Shown one piece after another: positions 36,700 through 50,200 of a DNA stretch of 64,000 nt (position 1 is the first letter of the stretch; each line of letters starts with the position of its first letter). The stretch lies in contig CM060202.1 in NCBI GenBank assembly GCA_030562195.1, forward strand, positions 12,028,001 to 12,092,000, given 5' to 3'. This DNA is from Nipponacmea schrenckii (lineage: Eukaryota > Mollusca > Gastropoda > Lottiidae). The translations under genes were made by a program, and so were the position numbers. The notes beneath the pieces were generated by a model. The model saw only the letters and a list, made by a program, of their open reading frames with translations. It was not told where the DNA came from and did no database searches.

Positions 36700-39600
36700 C
36701 CCACCATGATACGCCCCCAATTAATTAACTAATGAAGTTTTAATTTGACCGGAACATGTTGATCACGGTAATAGTGTAATCTTTTTCACCATAGGCTATG
36801 GAGGTTACAAAGTCTTACGATGGAAAACACCTCAACTGAGTTTAACCTTCCTCTTATAGATTAACTTCACCTTAACGCCAAAAAATCACATTGATTACAA
36901 TGCGTACATACAGAGGTGTCCGTCCCAATAGGTGGTAGAGTAAAGAGGGTGGGGGTTTTAAGAATTGTTAAATGGGCTTACATACATTACTTTGTCTATG
37001 TTAAATGAAAATAAATTAGAATGTAGGTCGGGAGAGGTGGAAGTGCTCAATTCTTTACTGAAGGGAGCTGTTATGTTGAGGACTACATGGCTATTGCAAC
37101 CTTGTACAACTCGGGTACGACACCTTTTTGCCGACACGAATGGCGACTGACAACAGTAAAGCTTGCAAAATGGTTTTAAATCTAGGTTCTAATATGCCCA
37201 GTCATTACCTGCACTTCAGGTCCTATTTAACTAGCAGACTGTAGGCCATACTTGGCGCATTTGCAAATTTATGTGGTAAAGATACACGTTCCTAACTCGG
37301 AGAGAGTGGTTAGGTTTTGTGACTCAAGAATATCAATGATTTGGAATCCATTATGATATAATCAATGTCTTACAAAAATGTTTATGTTCTTTTCATTTTC
37401 AGAATAATTCCAGAGACATCTATGCTATATCTGTGTTGTTCCGTATTATGTAAATTTGAATAATTTGTCATTATCGAAAGACTAAGTGATGTTTTAAGTC
37501 ACTCGACAGGTCATCAGATTCTTACAGGGGATCAAAGGGTTAACAGGATTAATTAATTAATGTTTTAATATGCTTATGTAATGTAATTGAATTCACGCAT
37601 CGTGGCGAGGATCAAGGTCGGTATGATTGTGTTTATTTTGAAAGGCAATAGAGGGTGAATTTAATTGTCGTTTTTTTATCGCGCACAGTTAAATGATATT
37701 TACTATTGGTATATTAATAGGGTTCCTGCCCATCGAAATACTTCTTAACGGTAAGACGGTATTTTTCTTTATTCAATGTAAAGTAATGAGTAGGCATATG
37801 CGAGGGGAGAGAATTGGTCAAAGGCTTGATGAAAGGTCTTCTGGGGCTGGAGCGGTGAATGGTTATTTCACTGGAGCAATCATAACAAGTAAAAAACTGT
37901 ATTCGAATACTCTTTATTATAATCATGATTTTAAATGAAATTCAGTGCTTAAATATTTTAGTGTCAAGGTCATCTGCATAGAAGTAAACATTTCAGGTTA
38001 TCTTCATCAGAATAAATCATGTGTTGTTAGTTGGTAGGATTTGTTCATTTGCACTATTTGTGACATTGGAAATATTCTATCAAATTGCAATTTGACAACG
38101 TGGATGATTTCATTGTAGTAAAGATATCATTGCACACTAAAGCTAGAAGCAGTGAAGCAGAATATTTATAAAATGGTGTCTTTATCTCTATATGATCCAA
38201 TGAAATTTATTGTATTTTTGTTATGTTTCTGGCAAACTCTAAATTTCAAACCAAATTGACAAATAATTAATAACCATCTAAAGTGTTTGGTTAAGATCTA
38301 AAACATACATCTAGCACTCAAATTAAAGCACCTAGAACCAATTTCAGTTAAACCTTCAGCTTCTGTTGGAGTTGTAGATCGACCATGTCAGATATTTCAG
38401 CAAAATCTAATAAACTTCACCTTGCCTAAAGCCAAATACAAAACTGTAGCAGTATATCTGAACAGTCAAATAGACCTTTCCAATCACTCAACACTCATCA
38501 ATATTCAAACCAAATGACCTTAAACTTGTAAAATTGACACTGAGATCACAAAAAGCACAATCAGATGATTACTTAAAACAGTAACAAATAAATTTTTACA
38601 AATAATAAAATATCCATAACAATGATTATAACAACTTTAGTTGCAAATTAAATATAAGCATAAAAATACATGGCTTTTTGAAAGAATAACATAAAATTTA
38701 CATAAAAGGTTAAAAAAAGACCTGAATAGTGTAAAATACTTCGTAAATTGTTCATAACAATATCATTCTTGTACCAGACAGTCTTAATTCGTATAAAATC
38801 ATTTTGATTACATTGCAGGTTTTGTAAAGGATTAATTCGATATGGAAAAAATCTACAAAATTTCTAAAAAAAACAGAAATAAGTCAAAGACAATGTGACA
38901 TGCCTCATTCAAGCAGTTTGTTGACAATCAATACTCAGTTTATAAATTCTATTCAAGTTGAAATTTCCAGAAAGTTTTAAAGGTAAGAAAAAAAGGTACT
39001 AAATTTGATTATGCTAGGAGATTATTTGAGCCACTATTATATTCACTATGACTATAAAACTATGATATGTTTAAATGAAAGAAAATATGATATACAATTA
39101 TTATACTTCAGCATTTAGATAATGTTAAATTATTCTATTAATTATGAAGATATTTAAATCAATTATGCACAGGTGAGACTCAATGGGTGGTGAGACTTTT
39201 TTTATACAATTAGAAATTGAAATATCTCATATTCCTGGTGAAACTTTGTATTACCTAATAGAAAGGAGAAACCTTGAAACATGTGCATTAAACTGGCTTA
39301 TATGTAATATGTAATTCCAAAATTGTGTTTTAAACATATTAATGTTTAACAAGCTGAAGCCGTCATTAATTTTAATCACAAGGTGATAAAGATTATTATA
39401 TTACCAACTTATTAATAAGGATTGACTGTAATCTAAGCACTAGATTAAAAATACAACAAAAACAAAACTTTGGCATACTAAAACAAATTATATGGCAGGC
39501 AAGAACTAAAGTGATGATAAAATTTATATATAGAATTGATGTAAACATAGTGCTTTCCACAATAAAGCTAGCTTAAGAGTCAGTTTTACTTTACAATATT

Positions 39601-41226
39601 AGCAGTGAAACATGGTTTATAAGTTGTGCTTTACTTCTAATACCTTCAACTTCCTTCCCAACTTATCCCAAATTAGATAATCTGTTAATTGTTCAAGCCA
39701 GTTAACCAAAATCTATGAAATAAAAGATTTTTTAAAATAAATTCAAACATTTTGTGACAAACATTAATTTCAAAGCAAGGTAATAGTAGAGATAACTGGC
39801 ATTATTAAATTAAGAGGTATAAGAATAACAATATGGTGTGTTACATATATATTATAATAGGTGCAGCATCTATTCAACTAATTATCATCTACATTAATAT
39901 TATCATAATATACATATATCTAAACACATTTCAAAGTCATTTTTGAAGCATCACACTACTCATTTTTTTTATTTTTTTTTTTATTGAAAAGCTACCTGTA
40001 GTAGAGAAATAAGAATATTATGCATAATTTTATCAAGAGTTGTTTGCCCCTGGGTTTGGTTGACAAGATATATTTTCCTATTAAAGTTAACAATAATGAG
40101 AAAAATGTATGTTTTATTTATGAACCAAAGACATAGCATGTAACATGATCAATTTTATAATTTAAAAACCTTAATACCATGTGATAAAATTCAGATCACT
40201 ATCTAGCAAAATTTGAAATTGAATCCTGCTTCCAAGTGGTTAAATATAATGAAATTAAAAATTTCACCAAAATAGGTGGGAATGCAATAAAATTCACAAC
40301 ACTAAAAAATGTACATAATCAATTATAAACTGACATCTGTAAAAACATTTTAAATTTTCATACCCTTTTGATAAAAACAAATAATCTCAAAGACTTTGAC
40401 ATGAAATATTGGATAAATAAATGCATTGAACACAGGCAATGGTTATATATTATATTTGTCTATGCTTGTCTACTAACATCACATGTATTATAGCATCAAC
40501 ATGCTACTGTCGCATCACAATGATATCGTCACATCATGTTGATGTTATCGCATCACAACAGCAGAAACTCAACTGCATCATTATGTAATAAAATCACAAA
40601 AAGCTTTGGCTAAAACAACTACTGTGATTGGTTAAAACATTTATAGTACAAATCTTGATTGGTTGATAGTTCCTGTAAGTTGCTCCCCTTTATTTTGGTG
40701 ATGTCAACTGAGCAATAGAACACATCACTGAACGTAGACTGTTCTTTAAGGACTGAAATTGAAAAAATAAACGTAACTAAATCTTCATATGAATTAAAGA
40801 AATTAATTTTAAAATAGTAGAGTATAATCCATTAATTTACATATAATTATATTTTCTCATCAATAAACTTCATCAAATTTTCAGATATTGAAGATAAAAA
40901 AAGAATAAATAAATAAAAAACACACATGCATAGAAACAAAAAATAATGAAAAAAAAATAAAAACATTTTAATATATAGCAGCAGATGGAAGAGGTTAAGG
41001 TTATTGTTCATTAAATGACAGGATTCTGTACTAATGCAGTCTTGACAATTGGTTAAAATTCACAAATGAAATGTCCTTCAAATTTATCTATTAACTAATA
41101 AATTTCAGAAAAATAATGGAAAAATTGGTTGGATTATATTGTTTGACAAGCGTGAAAATTGGGTTAGTAAGGTTAAAGCACCACAACCAAGCCAGTTGAA
41201 ATATTGTTTACCTAGAATATTTTATC
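36700..41226. other. Region between secreted repeat gene and Fe65; presumed Fe65 3' UTR at its right
   Basis: About 36900-37150 is locally GC-richer but has no recognised gene. At 37693-37753 there is a short signal-peptide-like frame followed by a possible donor (see findings). From about 38000 rightward the sequence is AT-rich and non-coding, consistent with a long Fe65 3' UTR or flank. It includes an imperfect inverted repeat at 40491-40547 and a possible alternative Fe65 last exon at 40690-40752. Confidence 0.45.
40690..40752 (-). CDS. APBB: Candidate alternative last exon of Fe65
   Basis: A good acceptor (CAATTTCAG) is followed by an open frame SLKNSLRSVMCSIAQLTSPK and stop. It starts in phase 0, the phase left by the exon at 41907-41972, so it could replace the exon at 41227-41448. 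The stop codon overlaps an AATAAA polyadenylation signal (AAAATAAAGG). It would replace the heptad-repeat tail by a short basic helix. The evidence is only splice site, phase and signal; chance is not excluded. Confidence 0.35.
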   Translation of the reverse strand, partial: SLKNSLRSVMCSIAQLTSPK

Positions 41227-44200
41227 TCATGATGGGCCATTTCTTTTGTTTTTGAAACTAGAAATTAAATTTGAAACCCCTAGTACACTGGCCTTGACCC
41301 CTTGAACACTAGCTTTGACCCCATTTACACTAGCGGCCTTGACCCCTTGTACTCCAGCCTTGACCCCTTGTACACCAGCTGTGACTCCAGCTTTGACTGT
41401 AGTTGTAAGATTGGTAGGCAGTAGTACTTGAGATATGGTATGTATTGGCTTAAGAAAAAAAATATAATTAAATGAAAAAAAAGATTATAAATTAAATAGA
41501 ATGAACTGCCAAGGTCAAGCAGGTAGTAAAATTTCACAATTAGTAATCTGAGGTAAGTTTTGGAAGCAAATTGCCATGTCACAGAACATTCCTTCAAAAT
41601 CAATATAATAACAGGCCAATGATTAATTTGTATCATTCTGTGATTGTTCTGTGAGTGATGCTTTTGACATGCATCTGGATTTTGAAACATAATATAATAA
41701 TAAATAATAAAATTGATTTATTATACAAACAAAATCTGTAAATATATAAATAAAGCATGTGATAAATGAATACTCTATATATACAGAAATAATTGAAATT
41801 AAAACAAATATTTTGAAAATTAATACTCATTCAGTTTAAATAAGTGAATAAATTTGCATATAAGTAACAATACAAAGCATTATATATATACTGTAGAGTT
41901 ACCTACCTTGCCCTGACTAGGTGGAGTTTTAGGACTCTGTGGGTGGGCATCCATACATTTCTGATATCTTAGCTGGAAATAAAAGGAAAGCATTATTATT
42001 TGCTTCTTTATCATATGATAAAAAAACGATATGTGAGTAATTGGTCCATGTCCTGTTATAGACATTTGATATATCTGGTTTTAAAAATGTCTACATTTCA
42101 ATGACTAGATAAAGTTTGAGTAGAATTTAATGCTCACCTTGCAAGCAGCCTCTATAGTTTTACACAATGGACCGCCAGATGGCTCACAATGAAATACATG
42201 GGCTACAAATAAATTCTGTGCCGTATGTACAACAAATGCACACAATCTAAAAAAGGAAATCATCAAATGTTAGAAATTATTCATTAAGAGAATTTCTTAG
42301 ATGATTTAGTATTGGTATATGGCCTAAAGCAGTCCAATGTGTCCAATAATGATCCTGACACAAGAGCTGAAGGTCTACATGTTACATCATTATTGAATGC
42401 ATTGGACTCATTGAGGACAATGAACTTTCCCAAAATTTGCCGCCATTTTGAAAAAATAATGCACAATGCCTGTACCAATAAGTTGAGTATGGGTTCTTAC
42501 AGATCAAAAAGAGATGTCACATCTGTATTTTAAGTTAAATTAAGGGGTGTAACCTTCAGTTACCCTGCTTGAACTCATTGAAGTTGTACTGTAATAACAA
42601 TCATATGATGCATATCTGAAATATCCACAGTTCAAAAAAACAACGAACCACCATTATGAAATGAGATAAATTATACTTACTTGACATTTGACATTGCTAT
42701 ACCCATGAAGGATAAGAATCTCACTCGGATTTCATCTAACTTATTCTCTGGATTCTACAAATACATGTTAATCAACAGTTAGATCTGAATAAAATGATTT
42801 AGTGATAGGGGTTGTAAGTCAACACCCGGCTTACTCCTGGAAGCACATGCCCGGACAAACATCACCAAGCAGACGACAAACAAACTGCCTACTGACTGAG
42901 ATTTTCCACTACCACAAAAGTAATCATTACAAAAGAGAATAAGAAAGTAATAAAATTCAAACCCAAAAAAATGAAATGAATGGAGTTTTAAGTCTTACTC
43001 TTTGGCATGCAATAAGGTAATTTAGCATAAGCCTACTCTTTTTGCGATTTCCAACTGTAGGGGATCTTTGAAGTACACAGCCTCTAGCACATGGGGCCTT
43101 GGTTTGGTCTGAACGATGTTTTTCAGCACCTCAGATCCGCATCCCTAACGGGGTATCCGATTGAAAAAGCCAAAGTTCATCTCAACATTTACCATGATCA
43201 AACACTGGACCTTCGGGTTACAGAGCAAGAATCTAAAACACTGGGCCAGCACGGCTCTCCAAGATTTAAAACAAAGAGAATTTAAATGAATTAGCTTACT
43301 CCATTTTCGGTTATAGTAATAGTAGAAGGAGCTATAGACACATTAACAAAATGCCATCTTTCTGGTGGAACTCTATCATAGACTCTATTTACAGCTAGAT
43401 TTAACATCTCCATTCCTACAGGGATAAAAAAAAACATTATTCAAATATAATTCTTGTATCACTGAATATTGAAACCTTGTGTTTAAAGGAATAGATAAAT
43501 AAATAGAAAACTATATCAATAATAATTTTTGTCTTTTAAAGAATTATAAAATATATCCATTCATAACAGAATGATGGTCAAATACAGTAAAAAACAAAAC
43601 AACACAGTAACATATCTCTTTCAGATACTTTATCAACATGAAAATATTTATAAATAAAAATCTCAAGTACTAATGATCCCAACTGCAAAATGAAACTTGA
43701 AACTTTCACATTTCTGAATATTATCTTTGGTTTTAAACATTTTATCAGAAGGAAAAAGGAATTTTAAGTTGAAAATTATTTTTATTAAACTTACCAGTGG
43801 CTCTTGGAACAATTTCTGTCCCTAAATAATGACATCTTATAGACTTCTTAGGTTCTTCCATTGGGGTTGGAAAATTCACAGCTTAAAAGAAACCAAATTT
43901 TGCTAATCAGTTACAATTCGGAATTTATCTTGTTTATTCTCTCTTAAAGTTATAATTAACAGGAGTCAGGAAGATACATGTATTAGTTAGAAACGTGAGG
44001 CCATTGTTAAATGCAAGTCAGTGTTATCAGATGAAAAGCATGAATAAATGAAACTATGCTTTTAATGGTTCAAAAGAATTTTACTTCAAAAACAACTTTC
44101 AATATTGAATTTTAAAAAGAGGAGAATGACAATATCATACAATAAAACTTACAAGAGAATGACATTTTCTGTCCATTGGGTTGACCCATCTTTTCTAAAT

Positions 44201-47200
44201 TTGGTAGATCAGTAGGTCTGTTTAGTTTCATGGTTGTTTGCTGTAGGGTTCGTTCTAACATGATCTTCTTACAAATATCTCGTAATGTATTAGCTATCTG
44301 TCTGGCAGGATTGTCACATCGGAAAACATGACACATATGTCGTCTTGACATCTTATCTCTTGCCACATACGCAAAATCTCTGTCAAGATTAAAAAAAGAA
44401 AGAATTATTATAATTGAATTGAAATCAGAGCTTTCTAAAACTCATTATTACAACATCAGTTTAAAAATCAGTTGTACAATTCCTGCCAGTATTCAATAAA
44501 TCTTAAAATCATCACTGCCTGTTCAATAGAAATAAAAATAAGAGTAAATCATTTTAACTCTTGACAATATATAAGAATGTATTTTAAGTGCAATGTTGAG
44601 AATTGTAGTGAGTTGATGAAAATTTTGAATACATATTTCATTTCCCATTTGATTCCCCTTATGATGGAATAATTTCTAACAAATTTGGATTTTTATGATC
44701 AATTAACGAAAAGGTATGCTCATTACACCAACTATCAACAAAAACTTTTAAATAATTTAATAATTGACTAGCAAATTATAATAACAATATGTATAATGAT
44801 ATGATTAATATGGCAGGGATGTATGTGTTGATGAACAACAAGATGGCTGTGGTCATGTATAAAGGAAATGTGAATAATGATAATGATGTGATCAGGAATG
44901 ACAGTGATAATAAATGACAGGTATGTCTGATGAAAATGATCATGAATGACAATCACAATATTTGATGATGTTGAATAATAGCAAGTCATAATGAAATACA
45001 ATAATCATAATGAAATCAATGAGTAATTTAATAAATCATATTTAATAAGCAACTGAAACTGATAATGGCTTATGAAACATTTAGCTATTACCTTTCCCTG
45101 ATAGCATAAACAAATCATACAAAAATTTAATTGAGTGAAATTTTAGAAGAGAAGGTAACTTATTATTTCTTTGATAAGTTAAGTTGGTTTGGCTAGACAT
45201 TTTTCCCTGTATAATACAGTCAACAATTTAACATGTCTTTCTATACAAAACATAAGTCACATGAGTCTGTTATCAAAATTTATAATATTGACATATCTGA
45301 TATCAGAAGGTGTTTGAAATGTTTACCTTCCATTGTCACGCCCCACACCCCACACTCTAATAGATTGTATTGGTTGAGAATTAAGGATGGTAAAATCCTG
45401 GGTATCCACCAGTCTTAAACTTTTACTGTCTAAATCCATGAATAAATCTTTACCCTGTAAAACATAAATAGAAGAAAATTATAATTATTACACAATACAG
45501 ATAAATAGATATCTAATTTTCCCCCAAAATCAAACCATTAACATGTAAGAAATTTTGTGCATAATCCATTGATAATTGTGTCAGACTCTTTTTGTTAGTA
45601 ATATCATTTATCTAAAACACTTGCAGATACAAACTACAGAACTTTGGTGACCATGAAATACCACAATTGTCCAAGTTTTCAATTACCTGTACAGTGGATG
45701 AATGTAATACAGTCTATAAAAAGAGATATCTTTATTTACTAGAGCTCATCTTTTCCTATTGCCCCATGTTTCAGATGCAAAATTGTCATCAAGACAGATA
45801 ATCTGAGAATAGGGGTTAGCCTTCCAGCACAAATACTTAAGTTGAGAAACAGAAATCAGTTCTTGACTCTCAACCCAAACTGACATCTTATCATCAACAT
45901 GGCTTATCATTGCAGACATGTACTTGATCAACATTTCATATGATAATGTAAATTGAAACAATAAAACATGAATGCCTTAAAATGAAGAAGAAATACATAA
46001 ACTTACATCACCCCATCTTCCAACGACATCATTGATATCATTTCTACCCAATGATAAATCTACAATACATTTATTAACAGCTTTACTACTTCTCTCTGGA
46101 GTGAGATCATCTTCAGCTATACTGACCCAACCTAGTGATCTAACAGCATAACGTATTGGTTTCTCTCCATTACTACCATCTATTGATACATCTCTTGTTG
46201 GAGTCTGTGATACTCTGAAATATATTATCATCATATACAGATCTAATGGGTGGATACAATTTAAAGTTATAGAGGGATTTCGTCAGCTAGGTAACACAAA
46301 GTGCTGTAAAAGGAACAGCACTTAAAGTAAATATATATATCATAAAATGACCTTTGCCATTTTGCACCAATATAAAACATTATATTTTTTTTACAACCCA
46401 CCATACTTTTATCCATTCCTTTATTTGACATTTTCTTAATATACCGATACTTTATCACTTTCATGTAAAACTCAAGATAATAATATACTTACAGACTCTG
46501 TAATGATTTGGCAGCGTACTGTAGAGCGTGACCTTCGAACTCTTGTAAATGATCATCAGTATTGGATGATGATAGACTAGTAGGGGTTGATGGGATTGAA
46601 CTAAGACTGTGGTTACTCTACAACAGATAATAAACGCAATAATTTTTTTAGGTTACAAACAAATTGCAGTTTTTGGTGGTGAATTACCAGCAGGGTAGCC
46701 ACGGAAGGGTGGTGTGGGTGGGTAGGTCCTCACAGAAATTGATGCCCCCCCTCTCCTTGGTATGCAGGCTGGTAAGGGACTCATCAGTAAAAGTCATCAT
46801 TTAATCTCAGACCACTTTATATTATTGTTATATTCTAGGTAAATGACATTAGTTAATTCAAGACTTTCAACAGGACCCTCAATCTATTAGGTAGAATAAA
46901 ATTCAATATTAAAATGTACATGTAATATTTTCTAAAACTTTATTTGATTTGAAGGATGTCAGAGTGGTCTGTAATTTGTCCTGTATAACAGTATATCAGT
47001 GACAAAAACTAATGATTCAATCCTTACACAATATCTTAAGTTGTGATAAGAAACCCTTGAAAACATATAAAATATTCACATATAACTTCACACAACTGAC
47101 AATAATGACAGGTACATGACAATATCAGTTGAATTTCTAATATTTCTAATATTTCATTTGAGAACCTAATGGCTTGAAACATCTAAATATGGCATCATTA

Positions 47201-50200
47201 TGTCGTTTAGACATTTAAGTTATGATTTGAATAGAAGATTTATGCTTCTTTCTGCACAGCTTATTCTAAATACAATTGATTTTACATTTTACATTTTATT
47301 TTATTCATCTCATTTTCCTAATAGATCTGTGTTTTATTCAAACTGAACAAAGCTTAAAGTGGAACATTTTTTGCAAAATGATACCTCAACTACCTTCATA
47401 TAAAACGAATGATAATAAAAATAAAATCATATTTTAGAGATTGGTAAATATGATAATAACAGGTACAATGACAGATGTCTTATAATTCTAATATCAATGT
47501 AAGTTATAAGATAGAATATTGGTGAACACTTCCTTAGCCTTGGTTGTGAGTCATACAGTAACAAACGGTAATAAGTTTAGACCAGGTTTCTCAATATCAA
47601 TTCATTTTCTTCCACAAGTTTGAGCAAACACTAAACCACATTTTGATTGGAGAAAAAATGTTTTTGTCCGCCAGCAACTCTACTTTGAGATTTTGATTAA
47701 ACAATAAAACGCTTGACTTGAGGTTTGGCAGCCATATTAAAGATGTTGTTATGATGTTTTTGTGGAAAAGTATATTAAAAGTAAATGATGAAAAGTGTGT
47801 TATTTGGTAATAAGAAGAGTAACGATGTTGACATAATGGTGACAGTAATGATTTTTATAGATGGGCTAACAAGTTCTTTACAATTATTCATACCTAATTT
47901 CAAAGTATTGGTAAAAAATAATGCTGCATACAAACGGTAATTTTCTTGTCCTGACTGAAGTTTTGTTTACAGCAAATAATAAATTTGGTTCAATTTTGAC
48001 ACAATGGTGACAGTAATGATTTTTTAATAAGTTTTGCAAACAAAACAAATATATTAATCCTTTCCAATAAATTCACATATATGTCATGCAAATAACAATT
48101 ATTCTACACAAGCATTGAATATATAGGCTTTAATTCTCAATTTTCTCAAGTTGACTGAGAACAATATAAGTTTTATTATCAATTACTTCTAATCCGTGAA
48201 TGCTTTTTACTTTATTTCCAATGTTTTTTTATAAAAAGATTATGAAAGTGCGGTGGTGTGGGTGGGTAGGTCCTCACAGAAATTGATGCCCCCCCTCTCC
48301 TTGGTATGCAGGCTGGTAAGGGACTCATCAGTAAAAGTCATCATTTAATCTCAGACCACTTTATATTATTGTTATATTCTAGGTAAATGACATTAGTTAA
48401 TTCAAGACTTTCAACAGGACCCTCAATCTATTAGGTAGAATAAAACTTTATTTGATTTGAAGGATGTCAGAGTGGTCTGTAATTTGTCCTGTATAACAGT
48501 ATATCAGTGACAAAAACTAATGATTCAATCCTTACACAATATCTTAAGTTGTGATAAGAAACCCTTGAAAACATATAAAATATTCACATATAACTTCACA
48601 CAACTGACAATAATGACAGGTACATGACAATATCAGTTGAATTTCTAATATTTCTAATATTTCATTTGAGAACCTAATGGCTTGAAACATCTAAATATGG
48701 CATCATTATGTCGTTTAGACATTTAAGTTATGATTTGAATAGAAGATTTATGCTTCTTTCTGCACAGCTTATTCTAAATACAATTGATTTTACATTTTAC
48801 ATTTTATTTTATTCATCTCATTTTCCTAATAGATCTGTGTTTTATTCAAACTGAACAAAGCTTAAAGTGGAACATTTTTTGCAAAATGATACCTCAACTA
48901 CCTTCATATAAAACGAATGATAATAAAAATAAAATCATATTTTAGAGATTGGTAAATATGATAATAACAGGTACAATGACAGATGTCTTATAATTCTAAT
49001 ATCAATGTAAGATTTCTAAGTTATAAGATAGAATATTGGTGAACACTTCCTTAGCCTTGGTTGTGAGTCATACAGTAACAAACGGTAATAAGTTTAGACC
49101 AGGTTTCTCAATATCAATTCATTTTCTTCCACAAGTTTGAGCAAACACTAAACCACATTTTGATTGGAGAAAAAATGTTTTTGTCCGCCAGCAACTCTAC
49201 TTTGAGATTTTGATTAAACAATAAAACGCTTGACTTGAGGTTTGGCAGCCATATTAAAGATGTTGTTATGATGTTTTTGTGGAAAAGTATATTAAAAGTA
49301 AATGATGAAAAGTGTGTTATTTGGTAATAAGAAGAGTAACGATGTTGACATAATGGTGACAGTAATGATTTTTATAGATGGGCTAACAAGTTCTTTACAA
49401 TTATTCATACCTAATTTCAAAGTATTGGTAAAAAATAATGCTGCATACAAACGGTAATTTTCTTGTCCTGACTGAAGTTTTGTTTACAGCAAATAATAAA
49501 TTTGGTTCAATTTTGACACAATGGTGACAGTAATGATTTTTTAATAAGTTTTGCAAACAAAACAAATATATTAATCCTTTCCAATAAATTCACATATATG
49601 TCATGCAAATAACAATTATTCTACACAAGCATTGAATATATAGGCTTTAATTCTCAATTTTCTCAAGTTGACTGAGAACAATATAAGTTTTATTATCAAT
49701 TACTTCTAATCCGTGAATGCTTTTTACTTTATTTCCAATGTTTTTTTATAAAAAGATTATGAAAGTGCCTAAAGCAATTGGATTTAGCAACCATGATAAA
49801 AAGGCCAAAATACTCCAATAATCTATTTTAAGGTCAAAGGAAATTATTGATGTAAAATTAGAGCTAACTAATCAAGTGATAAACAGATAAAAATGATGGA
49901 CGTCACTGATGTCAGCGGTCAATTGATTAACTAGCTGGCTAAAACTTTAAAAAATCATCTTTATTAAAAACACATTTGTATCTTTAAATCAATTTTCTGC
50001 AGTATGATTATATTTAATGACTTTTTTATTACAAATTTCTTGGCAACATTTATTCCAGAGGCAAGTTTGATGGAATTCCTTCAATTCATGTATATGTTAG
50101 TTTGTTAAATAAAAAATTTACAGTACCGGCATACTTAGAGAATTTGAAGGAGAACATACCAGACATACAGAAAAGTTAGGTTTATCAAAACAGCATCCCT

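Noticed and set aside
41325..41690. A 121-codon minus-strand frame covering the Fe65 heptad region
   Set aside because: It is another frame of the Fe65 last exon and adjoining intron. Only the frame PIHTISQVLL…GPS is continuous in phase with the upstream exon.
44768..45001. Minus-strand frame rich in His and Ile, looking like a secreted histidine-rich peptide
   Set aside because: It comes from degenerate ATG/TGA-rich low-complexity DNA in a Fe65 intron and has no splice context or domain.
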